A stretch of 64,000 nucleotides of DNA from Shewanella marisflavi (GTDB taxonomy: Bacteria > Pseudomonadota > Gammaproteobacteria > Enterobacterales > Shewanellaceae), in assembly GCF_023283925.1 (NCBI RefSeq), contig NZ_JAKIKX010000001.1, positions 992,001-1,056,000 on the forward strand, in the 5' to 3' direction. The notes beneath the pieces were generated by a model that worked only from the letters and a program-made list of their open reading frames with translations, had not been told where the DNA came from and did no database searches. Below, one piece after another: positions 42,420-52,300 of this stretch (position 1 is the first letter of the stretch; each line of letters begins with the position of its first letter). The translations under genes and the position numbers were made by a program.

Positions 42420-45155
42420 GTGTTACAACGAACCAAAAAAATCATAATAACGGCGGTTGCAGCCCTATTTTTGATGGGGACGCAGGCGCAGGCGATCACT
42501 CCTTCGCCGCAAATGATAGAGCAGTTTAAAAATCTGCCTGCTTCTGAGCAGCAACGATTAGCACGTCAGTACGGCATAGATCCCTCTATTCTAGGAGGCG
42601 CTAATGCTTCGCAGCAGAAGCTTGATAACCCCCAGGTAGTGCAGCCTCGAGCGACCAATGATGTGGTTGACCACTCTGCTGAGGCTGAGAGTGCATTTAA
42701 CTTTTCACAAGATAAACAGAAAAGTGAGTTAAAGCGCTTCGGTTATGAGCTTTTTCAAGGTGAACCAACCACCTTTGCGCCAGTTTCCGATGTCCCCGTG
42801 CCTAGTGAGTACCTAGTGGGTCCTGGTGACGGCATTAAGGTGCAGCTTTTTGGTAAAGAGAATAAAGAGTATGACCTAGTCATTAATCGTGAAGGGGTTA
42901 TTCAATTTCCCGAGCTGGGGCCTATTTCTGTTGCCGGTTTAAGCTTTGCTGAGCTAAGAGAGACACTCAGTTATCGCATTTCGCAGCAGATGATTGGTAT
43001 CGAGTCAAATATCACTATGGGTGAGCTGCGTTCTATTCGTATATTTATTGCCGGTGATGCTTATAAGCCTGGTTCTTATACTGTTTCTAGCTTGTCTACT
43101 ATTACTCAAGCATTATTTGTTGCCGGTGGCGTAAATGAAATTGGTTCACTACGTAACATTCAGGTCAAGCGCAACGGTCAGTTAGTCGGCAGCATGGATC
43201 TTTATGATCTCTTGATGCGCGGTGACGCGTCGGGTGATATTCGTCTGCGTTCTGGCGATGTGGTGTTTGTTCCTCCAGTAGGTGGATTAGTTAGCATTAC
43301 GGGTGAAGTGCGCCGCCCAGCCATTTATGAGTTAAAACGCAATGAAACGATTGCCGATATTGTTGCTATGGCAGCTGGCGTAAAACCCGGTGCCTATCCA
43401 AAGAGCAGCAGCATTGAGCGCTACAATAGCAATGGTCTTCGTAGCATCGTTAATGTTGATCTGACTTCCTCAAAAGGAAAATCAACTAAGGCGCAGGCTG
43501 GCGATTTCATTCGCGTTAAAAACGCCTCGGGTCAGTTTGAAGAAGCTATTACCGTTGTTGGCGCGGTAGTTCGTCCTGGAAAGTACCAATGGTTTGACGG
43601 CCAAAAAATCAGTGATCTTTTGCCGTCTCTTTGGGGTGATCTATCAATATCGGCCGATCTTAACTACGCCATTGTCGTGCGAGAGGTCAATCGCTACGGC
43701 AAGGTCAAGGTATTACAGTTTTCGCCAAGTCGCGCTATTGCTGAGAAAGACGTCACTCAAGACTTGCGATTAGCGCCTCGTGATAAGGTGATGCTATTTA
43801 ACTATAGCGATGACACCCAAAACCGTTATGAGTTAAATAAGTTAGTAAAGCAGAGAGTTAAAAAGGTCACCTCTCTCACGGGTGACAGCCTGGTGGGTAA
43901 CGATCTGTTTAAAGCGGGATTTTCTCAGTTAGACAAGATGCAGTTATCAAAGCGTAGCCAACTTGGTGGCGTGGTGATTGCTAAAGAAGCACCCGATGAT
44001 AAAGAGCAATTAATCAAAGGTGAAGTTAGTAAGATGTTGGCCAACTTGTTCGACGACAAGGAGCTTATTAAGCTCAGTGGCGTTATGAACCGCAGTGAAC
44101 TGTTGTATCCGGTTGTTGCTCAGTTGGCCTCACAAGGCAACTCAGATAACGGCACGCAAGTTGTTGCGATAAGCGGCAAGGTGCGTCATCCAGGTGTGTA
44201 TCCGCTTACGCAAGGCGCCAAGGTTAAGGATTTAGTTGCCGCAGCCGGCGGACTGGTAGAAGGTGCCTATACTGCGCGAGCAGAGTTAACCTCGACTGTA
44301 TTGGGTAATGAGGAGTCGACTGTTAGTCATTCGAGTATCAATTTGGATGAAGCTTTAGCTGAAAGTGCTGAAGCCAATGTGCTTCTTAGTCCGAGAGATA
44401 TCCTCACAGTGATGACAACGCCTGACTGGCAGGAAAGCAAAGCGGTAGAAATCCGTGGTGAAGTGAAATTCCCTGGTGTTTATAGTATTCGCCGAGGTGA
44501 GACGCTAGCCGATGTTATCGACCGTGCGGGTGGCTTTACTCAGTACGCCTATCTGCCTTCCTCAGTCTTTGTGCGTGAATCAGTGCGTCAGCAAGAGCAG
44601 TTAGAAATTAAAAAGTTAGCCGATCAACTTAGACGTGATATTGCAACCCGCGGAGTATCGAAAGATGGATCTGTGGTGAACTATAGCGATGCTAAGATGA
44701 TGCTAGATGATCTAGAAAACATCAAAGCAGTAGGGCGTTTAGTTGTTGATTTATCCGCCATATCAATTGGTATTGAACAGGCAGATCTTCAACTTGAAGA
44801 TCAAGATATTCTTTATGTGCCGTCAGTTAAGCAGACGATTGCCGTAATGGGCGAAGTGCAACACGCTGCTACCCACAGGTTTAAGGAAGGTCTAACGTTA
44901 GATCAATACCTTGAAATGTCAGGTGGCGCCAGAGAACGTGCCGATGAAGATAGAACTTATATTGTTAAGGCTAATGGGTCAGTGCAGATCCCTAATCGCT
45001 CTGTGTGGTTTAGCAATAAGACTGAGCTTAATCCTGGTGACACGATTATTGTGCCATTAGATACAGAGTATAAAGATAACCTAACACTCTGGACGCAAGT
45101 GACAGGTATTATTTATAACAGCGCCGTTGCGTTAGCGACTATTGCCAATTTATAG
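42420..45155 (+). CDS. Polysaccharide export protein, large SLBB type (Wza/WbfF/OtnA-like)
   Basis: Outer-membrane/periplasmic exporter for capsule or O-antigen-like polymer. GTG 42420 after CGGAG starts 911 residues with a signal peptide (IIITAVAALFLMGTQAQA). At about residues 125-205 is the poly-export domain (YLVGPGDGIKVQLFGKEN, then INREGVIQFPELGPISVAG), followed by several SLBB repeats (IAGDAYKPGSY, ITGEVRRPAIYEL, VVGAVVRPGKY, ISGKVRHPGVYPL, IRGEVKFPGVYSI, VMGEVQHAATHRF). There is no lipobox. The size and multi-SLBB layout match vibrio WbfF/OtnA rather than 380-residue Wza. It is the first gene of the ops-preceded operon. Confidence 0.9.
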   Translation: MLQRTKKIIITAVAALFLMGTQAQAITPSPQMIEQFKNLPASEQQRLARQYGIDPSILGGANASQQKLDNPQVVQPRATNDVVDHSAEAESAFNFSQDKQKSELKRFGYELFQGEPTTFAPVSDVPVPSEYLVGPGDGIKVQLFGKENKEYDLVINREGVIQFPELGPISVAGLSFAELRETLSYRISQQMIGIESNITMGELRSIRIFIAGDAYKPGSYTVSSLSTITQALFVAGGVNEIGSLRNIQVKRNGQLVGSMDLYDLLMRGDASGDIRLRSGDVVFVPPVGGLVSITGEVRRPAIYELKRNETIADIVAMAAGVKPGAYPKSSSIERYNSNGLRSIVNVDLTSSKGKSTKAQAGDFIRVKNASGQFEEAITVVGAVVRPGKYQWFDGQKISDLLPSLWGDLSISADLNYAIVVREVNRYGKVKVLQFSPSRAIAEKDVTQDLRLAPRDKVMLFNYSDDTQNRYELNKLVKQRVKKVTSLTGDSLVGNDLFKAGFSQLDKMQLSKRSQLGGVVIAKEAPDDKEQLIKGEVSKMLANLFDDKELIKLSGVMNRSELLYPVVAQLASQGNSDNGTQVVAISGKVRHPGVYPLTQGAKVKDLVAAAGGLVEGAYTARAELTSTVLGNEESTVSHSSINLDEALAESAEANVLLSPRDILTVMTTPDWQESKAVEIRGEVKFPGVYSIRRGETLADVIDRAGGFTQYAYLPSSVFVRESVRQQEQLEIKKLADQLRRDIATRGVSKDGSVVNYSDAKMMLDDLENIKAVGRLVVDLSAISIGIEQADLQLEDQDILYVPSVKQTIAVMGEVQHAATHRFKEGLTLDQYLEMSGGARERADEDRTYIVKANGSVQIPNRSVWFSNKTELNPGDTIIVPLDTEYKDNLTLWTQVTGIIYNSAVALATIANL

Positions 45156-45240
45156 CCCTTATATATGAGCACTTTGATGAGCATCTCATTAAAGTGCTTA
45201 GTTTCTTTTTAGGATAATGAGACTCCGAGACACAAAATCT

Positions 45241-46215
45241 ATGTCCACCGAGATAAAAAACTACGGCGATGCCCAATTTTCCGATATGCGCGCCCAAGTA
45301 CAACAAGCAGATGATGAAATCGACCTTCGAGAGTTGTTTTCCGTTATCTGGCAAGGCAAATGGCTAATAATTGCGATAACCGCCATATTTGCCATTGGCT
45401 CAGTTATTTTTGCCATTAAACAGCCTAATATCTACAAGTCTGAAGCGCTTTTAGCACCAGCCAGTGAGGAGCAAGGCGGCGGCTTAAGTGCTTTAGCTTC
45501 TCAGTTTGGCGGCTTAGCGAGTATGGCTGGTATTAACTTAGGTAGCGGTGGTGGTGTTGATAAAACTCAGATGGCCATTGAGGTCATGAAATCACGCCAA
45601 TTTGCGAGTGATTTTATTAAAAAGCACAATCTTTTACCTGATTTGATGGCCGTAGAAAAATGGAACATGGGCGATAACAGCATTGTATATAACGCTGAGC
45701 TTTATGATGCAGCATCAAAAAAATGGGTGAGAGAAGTTAAAGCACCTTTTAAGCCTGAACCATCGATGCAGGAAGCCTACAAAGAGTTTAGTAAGATGGT
45801 TAGCGTTAATTCTGCAAAGGATACTGGCATGGTAACCATATCTGTTGAGCATTTGTCGCCAGCTATAGCTCAGCAGTGGGTTAATTGGCTAGTTGAAGAT
45901 ATCAACAAAGTCATGAAAGAGCGTGATGTCGCAGAGGCTATCCGAAGCAGTGACTTTTTAAACAAGCAAATTGCACAAACTAACGTAGCTGATATCCGAA
46001 CAATTTTGTACAAGCTGATTGAAGAGCAAGCTAAAACCATCATGTTCGCTGAAGTTCGTGACGAATACGTTTTTAAAACAATAGATCCTGCATTGGCGCC
46101 TGAAGAAAAGGCTAAACCAAAACGTGCACTCATTTGCGTACTCGGTACCATGTTAGGCGGTATGTTAGCTGTAATGCTGGTTCTTATAAGATATTTTGTA
46201 AGAAAAGAAAGTTAG
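45241..46215 (+). CDS. wzz: Polysaccharide chain-length determinant (Wzz family)
   Basis: Wzz-type inner-membrane protein that sets the modal chain length of Wzy-made polymers. ATG 45241 (MSTEIKNYGDAQ) gives 324 residues; ATG 45217 is eight codons upstream but its AGGA lies only two bases before it. The layout is LRELFSVIWQGKWLIIAITAIFAIGSVIFAI (first transmembrane helix, residues about 36-60), a periplasmic helical domain with a Gly-rich LSALASQFGGLASMAGINLG stretch, and a second helix near 300 preceded by the Pro-rich EEKAKPKRALICV motif. It follows the exporter, as otnB follows otnA. Confidence 0.9.
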   Translation: MSTEIKNYGDAQFSDMRAQVQQADDEIDLRELFSVIWQGKWLIIAITAIFAIGSVIFAIKQPNIYKSEALLAPASEEQGGGLSALASQFGGLASMAGINLGSGGGVDKTQMAIEVMKSRQFASDFIKKHNLLPDLMAVEKWNMGDNSIVYNAELYDAASKKWVREVKAPFKPEPSMQEAYKEFSKMVSVNSAKDTGMVTISVEHLSPAIAQQWVNWLVEDINKVMKERDVAEAIRSSDFLNKQIAQTNVADIRTILYKLIEEQAKTIMFAEVRDEYVFKTIDPALAPEEKAKPKRALICVLGTMLGGMLAVMLVLIRYFVRKES

Positions 46216-46407
46216 AGCGAAAATTTTAAGGGCCTATTGGGACCGTTTGCGAAAAAACGGTAAAACCTAGGTTCTACAAGGGATAACGAATTTTCGATTG
46301 TCTCAAATTGGACGAACAGTGGCTCAGCTAGGTTCAAAAGGCTGAGATGAAAATGTGAAATACAACGATTTGAATATAGTTAAATCGTCAGAAAAAGGCC
46401 AGATGTA
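46216..46407 (+). other. Hairpin-bearing spacer between wzz and wecB
   Basis: A 192-base gap inside the operon. ACCGTTT (46242-46248) pairs with AAACGGT (46255-46261); a palindrome AACCTAGGTT sits at 46264-46273; CTCAGC (46323-46328) pairs with GCTGAG (46341-46346). CTAGGTTC occurs twice (46267 and 46328). No T-run follows. It may be an RNA processing site, a promoter region or an insertion-cassette junction. Confidence 0.4.
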
Positions 46408-47532
46408 ATGACAAAAAAGAAAGTGCTTACCGTTTTTGGCACCCGTCCAGAAGCAATTAAAATGGCCCCTCTAGTTCATGCTTTAGCATCCGATGACCGT
46501 TTTGAAGCAAAGTGTTGCGTAACAGCTCAACACAGGGAAATGCTCGATCAAGTACTTGAATTGTTCGAAATAACACCTGATTACGATCTTGATTTGATGA
46601 AAGCGGGGCAGACACTTAATGATGTCACCGCCGGTATTATTCAAAAATTAAAACCAGTCCTTCAAGACTTTAAGCCTGATGTCGTGCTTGTGCATGGTGA
46701 TACCGCAACCACTTTTGCTGCGAGTCTTGCCGCTTACTATGAACAAATTGCTGTAGGGCACGTAGAGGCTGGCCTTCGTACTGGCAATATTTACTCTCCT
46801 TGGCCAGAAGAAGCAAACCGCCGCTTGACGGGAGTGCTGACTAAGTATCATTTCGCCCCGACAGAAACATCTAAGCAGAATCTTCTCAAAGAAAACTTTG
46901 AACCAAGCAATATCATAGTAACAGGTAATACTGTTATTGATGCGTTATTGATGGTGAAAGACAAAATTGACTCAGACATAGATCTTAACAATACGATAGC
47001 CGAACAGTTTCCTTTCTTAGATGAAAACAAAAAGCTGATCTTGGTCACTGGCCATCGCAGGGAAAGTTTTGGTGGTGGATTTGAGCGTATTTGTGAAGCG
47101 TTGGCAACTGTAGCTAAAATGCATCCTGACGTACAAATTCTATATCCAATGCATTTGAATCCCAATGTAAGAGAACCAGTAAATCGTATTTTGGGTGATA
47201 TCGACAATATTTTGTTGATTGAACCTCAGCAGTATCTTCCTTTCATTTACCTCATGGACAAGGCGCACATCATTCTTACGGATTCTGGCGGAATTCAGGA
47301 AGAAGCGCCTTCATTAGGTAAGCCAGTTTTAGTCATGCGGGATACGACAGAGCGCCCAGAAGCCGTTGAGGCAGGGACAGTTAAGTTGGTTGGTACTGAC
47401 GTTAACCAAATAGTGACTAACCTAGATGAGCTCCTGAGTGATGCAGATGCATACCAAAAGATGAGTTATGCGCATAATCCCTATGGTGACGGTAAAGCCT
47501 GCCAAAGAATTTTAGAAGAATTAGTTAAATAA
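46408..47532 (+). CDS. wecB: UDP-N-acetylglucosamine 2-epimerase
   Basis: Converts UDP-GlcNAc to UDP-ManNAc in the cytoplasm. The 374-residue protein is a standard non-hydrolysing epimerase: [13 protein letters not shown] at residues 7-19, [76 protein letters not shown] (split). All family-typical residues appear present. WecC follows 16 bases later, so UDP-ManNAcA is the likely end product for use by a transferase in the same cluster. Confidence 0.97.
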   Translation: MTKKKVLTVFGTRPEAIKMAPLVHALASDDRFEAKCCVTAQHREMLDQVLELFEITPDYDLDLMKAGQTLNDVTAGIIQKLKPVLQDFKPDVVLVHGDTATTFAASLAAYYEQIAVGHVEAGLRTGNIYSPWPEEANRRLTGVLTKYHFAPTETSKQNLLKENFEPSNIIVTGNTVIDALLMVKDKIDSDIDLNNTIAEQFPFLDENKKLILVTGHRRESFGGGFERICEALATVAKMHPDVQILYPMHLNPNVREPVNRILGDIDNILLIEPQQYLPFIYLMDKAHIILTDSGGIQEEAPSLGKPVLVMRDTTERPEAVEAGTVKLVGTDVNQIVTNLDELLSDADAYQKMSYAHNPYGDGKACQRILEELVK

Positions 47533-47548
47533 GAATTTAGGAAAAGAA

Positions 47549-48814
47549 ATGTCATTCGAAACGATTTCAGTCATTGGACTTGGTTATATCGGTTTACCTA
47601 CTGCTGCAATGTTTGCTTCTCGCAAGAAGAAGGTTATTGGTGTTGATGTTAACCAACATGCAGTAGATACAATCAATCAGGGGAAAATTCATATCGTAGA
47701 ACCTGATTTAGATATGATTGTGCATTCAGCTGTAACTGAAGGCTATTTGAAGGCCGTAACGACTGCTGAACCAGCGGATGCATTCCTTATTGCAGTGCCT
47801 ACACCATTTCTACCATGTGAAGAAGGCGAGATTCCTGAGCCCGACTTAAGCTATATTCAATCTGCTTGTAATGGAATTGCGCCTGTATTGAAAAAGGGGG
47901 ATTTAGTTATTTTGGAATCAACTTCCCCTGTTGGTGCGACAGAGCAAGTTGCTGAGTGGTTGGCTGATGCTCGACCAGATTTATCTTTCCCACAAACAGC
48001 AGGTAATGAAGCAGATGTAAACGTGGCTCATTGTCCTGAACGTGTTTTACCTGGTCATGTGGTTCGTGAGCTTGTAGACAATGATCGTGTGATTGGTGGA
48101 ATGTCTTCTCGTTGCTCTAAGCGTTCAGTTGAGCTTTACAAAACATTTGTTCAAGGTGATTGTGTAATCACGAATGCGCGTACAGCAGAAATGGCAAAGC
48201 TTACTGAAAATAGCTGTCGTGATGTACAGATTGCATTTGCTAATGAGTTATCGGTTATTTGCGATAAATTAGATATTGATGTGTGGGAGTTGATTGCTTT
48301 AGCTAATCGTCATCCTCGTATCAATATTTTGCAGCCAGGTCCAGGCGTGGGCGGTCATTGTATTGCTGTTGACCCTTGGTTCATAGTGTCTAAGACTCCT
48401 GATGAAGCCCAATTAATTCATACAGCGCGTAAAGTGAATGATGCAAAACCTGATTGGGTAATTAATAGAGTAAAATTAGCTGTCGCAGATTTTTTACAAG
48501 AAAATCCAACTAAAACAGCATGCGAGATAAGAATTACTTGTTTTGGATTAGCTTTTAAGGCAGATATTGATGATTTAAGAGAAAGTCCAGCTCTAGATAT
48601 CACAAGAAAAATTGCAAATTCACATCCAAGACCTATAAATTGTGTTGAACCAAATATATCAAAGCTACCTAATATAGAAAATGCAGCGCTTATAGATTTA
48701 ACTGATGCACTAAAGGAAACTGATATAGCGGTACTATTAGTAGATCATAAAGAGTTTAAAGGCTTGAACCTAACGTTTGAATTTTTGATTGACACAAAAG
48801 GATGCTGGAAATGA
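47549..48814 (+). CDS. wecC: UDP-N-acetyl-D-mannosamine dehydrogenase
   Basis: Oxidises UDP-ManNAc to UDP-ManNAcA with two NAD+. The 421-residue protein has the N-terminal Rossmann motif GLGYIGLPTAAMFASR, the catalytic Cys in GPGVGGHCIAVDPWF near residue 270, a conserved Lys/Asn stretch AKLTENSCRDVQIAFANE, and a C-terminal UDP-binding domain (GLAFKADIDDLRESPAL). Base composition changes from mixed to strongly AT-rich around base 48450, within the last third of the gene. The 3' end overlaps glf by four bases. Confidence 0.96.
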   Translation: MSFETISVIGLGYIGLPTAAMFASRKKKVIGVDVNQHAVDTINQGKIHIVEPDLDMIVHSAVTEGYLKAVTTAEPADAFLIAVPTPFLPCEEGEIPEPDLSYIQSACNGIAPVLKKGDLVILESTSPVGATEQVAEWLADARPDLSFPQTAGNEADVNVAHCPERVLPGHVVRELVDNDRVIGGMSSRCSKRSVELYKTFVQGDCVITNARTAEMAKLTENSCRDVQIAFANELSVICDKLDIDVWELIALANRHPRINILQPGPGVGGHCIAVDPWFIVSKTPDEAQLIHTARKVNDAKPDWVINRVKLAVADFLQENPTKTACEIRITCFGLAFKADIDDLRESPALDITRKIANSHPRPINCVEPNISKLPNIENAALIDLTDALKETDIAVLLVDHKEFKGLNLTFEFLIDTKGCWK

Positions 48815-49914
48815 GTGTAAAATATGACTACATTATCGTAGGTTCAGGATTGTTTGGTGCGGTATGTGCAAATGAGCTTAAGAAATTAAATAAAAAAATT
48901 CTAGTATTAGAAAAACGCAATCATATTGCTGGTAATATTTATACGGAAAATAACAACGGCATACAAGTTCATAAATATGGCGCTCATATATTTCATACTA
49001 ACAACGAAAGAGTCTGGAATTATGTGAATTCGATTGTAGAATTCAATAGGTTTACTAATTCGCCATTAGCGAAATATAAAGGTGAGTTATATAATTTACC
49101 TTTTAATATGAATACATTTTATAAGCTTTGGGGGCTAACAACTCCTGATGAAGTGAGAGAGAAACTTGAAGAGCAAAGATCGGAATTAGACGGAAAAGAA
49201 CCTGAAAACCTAGAAGAGCAAGCAATTAGCTTAGTAGGTCGTGATATATATGAAATACTAATTAAAGGTTATACAGAAAAACAGTGGGGCAGAAAAGCTA
49301 CAGATTTACCGTCTTTTATTATAAAAAGATTACCAGTTAGAATGACCTATGATAATAATTACTTTCAAGATCGTTTTCAGGGAGTTCCGATAGGTGGGTA
49401 TACAAAACTTATAGAAAAAATGTTAGATGGTGTTGAGGTTCAATTAAATACGGATTTTTTGTTGAACATTGAAAAGTATAAAGCAATGGCCAATAATATT
49501 ATCTATACAGGTGCTATAGATGAATACTTCGGATATGAATTAGGTATGTTAGAGTATAGGTCTCTTAGGTTTGAATCAGAAACGCTAAGCTGTTCTAACT
49601 TTCAGGGTAACGCTGTAATTAATTATACTGAATCAACTATTCCTTACACTCGAATCATTGAACATAAACATTTCGATACTGTTGATACTAAACATACAGT
49701 AATAACAAAAGAGTATCCAGTAGAGTGGAAGTTAGGAGATGAAAGATATTATCCTGTTAACGATGAAAGGAATTCAGCTTTGTTCAAAAAATATAGGGAA
49801 AAATCAAAATCTGAGAAAAATGTTATTTTCGGCGGGAGGCTAGCTGAGTATAAGTATTATGATATGCATCAAGTCATTGCGTCAGCATTACATCAAGTTG
49901 AAAAATTAAAATAA
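48811..49914 (+). CDS. glf: UDP-galactopyranose mutase
   Basis: Flavoenzyme interconverting UDP-Galp and UDP-Galf, so the polymer likely contains galactofuranose. ATG 48811 overlaps the wecC stop (ATGA) and gives 367 residues starting MSVKYDYIIVGSGLFG; a Met three codons upstream is less likely. Motifs: FAD-binding GSGLFGAVCANELKK, LEKRNHIAGNIYTE, YGAHIFHTNNERVWNYV, and IKGYTEKQWGRKATDLP, with the catalytic-site Arg region RMTYDNNYF. Codon use is AT-rich, unlike the flagellar genes. Confidence 0.95.
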   Translation: MSVKYDYIIVGSGLFGAVCANELKKLNKKILVLEKRNHIAGNIYTENNNGIQVHKYGAHIFHTNNERVWNYVNSIVEFNRFTNSPLAKYKGELYNLPFNMNTFYKLWGLTTPDEVREKLEEQRSELDGKEPENLEEQAISLVGRDIYEILIKGYTEKQWGRKATDLPSFIIKRLPVRMTYDNNYFQDRFQGVPIGGYTKLIEKMLDGVEVQLNTDFLLNIEKYKAMANNIIYTGAIDEYFGYELGMLEYRSLRFESETLSCSNFQGNAVINYTESTIPYTRIIEHKHFDTVDTKHTVITKEYPVEWKLGDERYYPVNDERNSALFKKYREKSKSEKNVIFGGRLAEYKYYDMHQVIASALHQVEKLK

Positions 49915-49935
49915 AATAAAATAATAGGATTGGTT

Positions 49936-51105
49936 TTGAAAGTAATTAACTACTTCGGTTATCTACGTCCTGGTGGAGGACCGTCAGGATATCTTTATAA
50001 TTTAAATTCAGCAATAGAAAAAAACGGAAGCAAAAAAGTTATTGTCTTGTGTGATTCGATTGGTGATGTTAGAACTGTAAAAAATGGGGCTGTACAGAAG
50101 TATAAACTTTTTGCGTCTGTATTTTTTCTGTTTAAAACAATATTAAGACAATTCAGACCCATGTCTGTTGAGTTGCGAAATAAATTAAAATCTTTTGATT
50201 CAGATGATATCTTGGTTTTTCATTCAGTTCCGGATGTTACTAAATATAGAGCGACTAGGAAAATTAACAATAAATACCTTTTGATGATTCATTCACCAAA
50301 AGAACCGAATTTAGAAACGTTTGATTTGGTTAAAAATACCTACGGTAACAATATATTTATTAGACTTGCGCAGCGATTAGTTAAGCATGAAGAGTTTAAT
50401 GCTATTAAAAATGCACATGCTATAAATATTCCAGCCGAAGGTGCAATGGATGCTTATTACAGGGAAGATGAAAGAATGAGGGAATTACTTTTATCTAAAA
50501 AAATAAATAAGGTTGTTAGCGGTGTACCTAATGTCGAACCAACCGTACATAAAAAAATAGTACGAAAAGAACTTTCTTTGCCTGAAAATAAACGAATAGT
50601 CGGCTATTTTGGGCGGTATAACGAAGATAAAGGTTATGACCGCTACTTAAAATATACCGATGCATTTAGTAAAGATGATGATTTGTTTTTTATTTCAGCT
50701 GGCGCAGGAAGTTTGAAACCTGTAACAACAAATAGAAACTATTTAGATTTAGGTTGGCGAACAGATGCTATTAACTTAATAAATGCTTGTGACTTTATTC
50801 TTGTTCCTAATAAAATTTCATACTTTGACTTGATTATTCTTGAAGCTTTATCTTTAGGCAAAGAAGTGATTACAACTAATGTCGGTGGTGCAAAAGGACT
50901 TGTAAGAGATAGTGTTCAATACGTTAATTTAAGTGGTGATATTGAAAATGAAATTCATGAACTGTCAGTAATTCTTCGTGGCGAAATTAGGTGTAGTGAA
51001 GAGATAAAAAGTATTTATAATAAAAATTATAGTATGGATGCTTTTTTACTAGAGTACGAGTCTCTGTCAATTAAACTTTCTAAAGAAATTTTAAATGAAG
51101 ATTAG
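49936..51105 (+). CDS. Family 4-type glycosyltransferase
   Basis: TTG 49936 (MKVINYFGYLRPGGG) with AGGA six bases upstream is preferred to TTG 49930; about 389 residues. The N-terminal domain starts with a GT-B type strand and glycine-rich loop (YFGYLRPGGGPSGYLYNL); the C-terminal half has VGYFGRYNEDKGYDRYLK and a donor-binding ILVPNKISYFDLIILEALSLGKEVITTNVGG (split), the GT4 pattern E-x7-E like region (IILEALSLG). Substrate cannot be read from sequence. AT-rich. It overlaps wzx by 11 bases. Confidence 0.85.
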   Translation: MKVINYFGYLRPGGGPSGYLYNLNSAIEKNGSKKVIVLCDSIGDVRTVKNGAVQKYKLFASVFFLFKTILRQFRPMSVELRNKLKSFDSDDILVFHSVPDVTKYRATRKINNKYLLMIHSPKEPNLETFDLVKNTYGNNIFIRLAQRLVKHEEFNAIKNAHAINIPAEGAMDAYYREDERMRELLLSKKINKVVSGVPNVEPTVHKKIVRKELSLPENKRIVGYFGRYNEDKGYDRYLKYTDAFSKDDDLFFISAGAGSLKPVTTNRNYLDLGWRTDAINLINACDFILVPNKISYFDLIILEALSLGKEVITTNVGGAKGLVRDSVQYVNLSGDIENEIHELSVILRGEIRCSEEIKSIYNKNYSMDAFLLEYESLSIKLSKEILNED

Positions 51106-52288
51106 CGATGTTGTTTACTTATTTATTCAGTATTTTTGCAAGTTAGGAGTCCCTTTAGCTACAATCCCTATTCTTTCTCGTACTTTATCTGTTGAGCAGT
51201 TTTCTATAAACTTAACTTTCCAATCAATTGTTTTATGGTTAAGCATAATTGTAGAGTTTGGATTTATTTACACTGCTACACGCGATATAGCACAAAGCAA
51301 TAGAGTTGAAAATGTTATAAGTAAAGTGCTCTCTGCTCAAGTACTTTTATTTATATTATCGTCCATTCTAATGCTTTTTTGTGTATTTTTAATGGAGAGT
51401 GTTCAAGGATTATGGCTTGAAGCATGTTTCGCATTATTGACTTTGTTCTTTTTTTCAATCACACCAAATTATGTATTCCATGGTTTAAGTGATTTTAAAC
51501 GTATTACGCAGTTTGATATTGTTGGAGCTATAATATTTCTTATTTTAGTTATAGCAATCTACTATTTTAAACTAGATCGTGCTTATTATGCACTTGGGGC
51601 TTTCGCTATCGGGAGAATGTTTACATTCCTGTTAAGTTTTTATTCTATTAGGCGGTATCTGAATTTTAAAGAAATATCTATTGCAAATGGTATTTCGCAA
51701 ATAAAAAGTGGGTTATCAGCATTTTTATTTAAAGCTGGAGCAAGCCTATATGGTAGTGCTGCTGTTATTATCATGGGAGCAAGTTTACCTGTTAAACAGG
51801 TTGCTTTATATCTAGCAGCTGAAAGAATGGTAAGGGCTTATCAAGGGTTATTAGGGCCTTTATCTCAGGTTTTGTATCCGATGGTTGTCAAATCAAAAAA
51901 CGCGACAGATAAAAGCTTCAGTACTGCGCTAGTTATTCAGTTACTTATAGGGTTTATTGGTGTAGTTACTTTTTATTATTTAATTGATAAGGTTATTTTA
52001 CTTTTCTATGGTGAAGCATTTTCTCATAGTGCCAAAATTGCCATGTTGTTAATATGGATTGTTCCTATAATAGCTTGTAGCAATATGTATGGCATAAATG
52101 GGCTACTTGCTAGAGGATTTGACAGGGTTTTTACCAATATAATTCTATTTTGTGGAATAGTTTCAATTCCAATGTCTATAGTATTTGTGAACTATAAAGG
52201 AGCATTTGGAATGGCATTATCTATTGTATTAACGGAACTTGTAATTTTACTGCTCTTAAGAGTCAGCTACTCAAAATGTATCAAATGA
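51095..52288 (+). CDS. wzx: Polysaccharide unit flippase (Wzx family)
   Basis: Wzx moves undecaprenyl-linked repeat units across the inner membrane. The 397-residue product is very hydrophobic with about 10-12 transmembrane helices and the family-like N-terminus VVYLFIQYFCKLGVPLATIPILSRTLSVEQFS (split; the L-x-R-x-L-S-x-E-x-F block is characteristic). It lies between glycosyltransferase genes and has low GC. Highly diverged, as usual; the assignment uses topology, N-terminal motif and position. Confidence 0.85.
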   Translation: MKISDVVYLFIQYFCKLGVPLATIPILSRTLSVEQFSINLTFQSIVLWLSIIVEFGFIYTATRDIAQSNRVENVISKVLSAQVLLFILSSILMLFCVFLMESVQGLWLEACFALLTLFFFSITPNYVFHGLSDFKRITQFDIVGAIIFLILVIAIYYFKLDRAYYALGAFAIGRMFTFLLSFYSIRRYLNFKEISIANGISQIKSGLSAFLFKAGASLYGSAAVIIMGASLPVKQVALYLAAERMVRAYQGLLGPLSQVLYPMVVKSKNATDKSFSTALVIQLLIGFIGVVTFYYLIDKVILLFYGEAFSHSAKIAMLLIWIVPIIACSNMYGINGLLARGFDRVFTNIILFCGIVSIPMSIVFVNYKGAFGMALSIVLTELVILLLLRVSYSKCIK

Positions 52289-52300
52289 AGGGAGGCGGAT

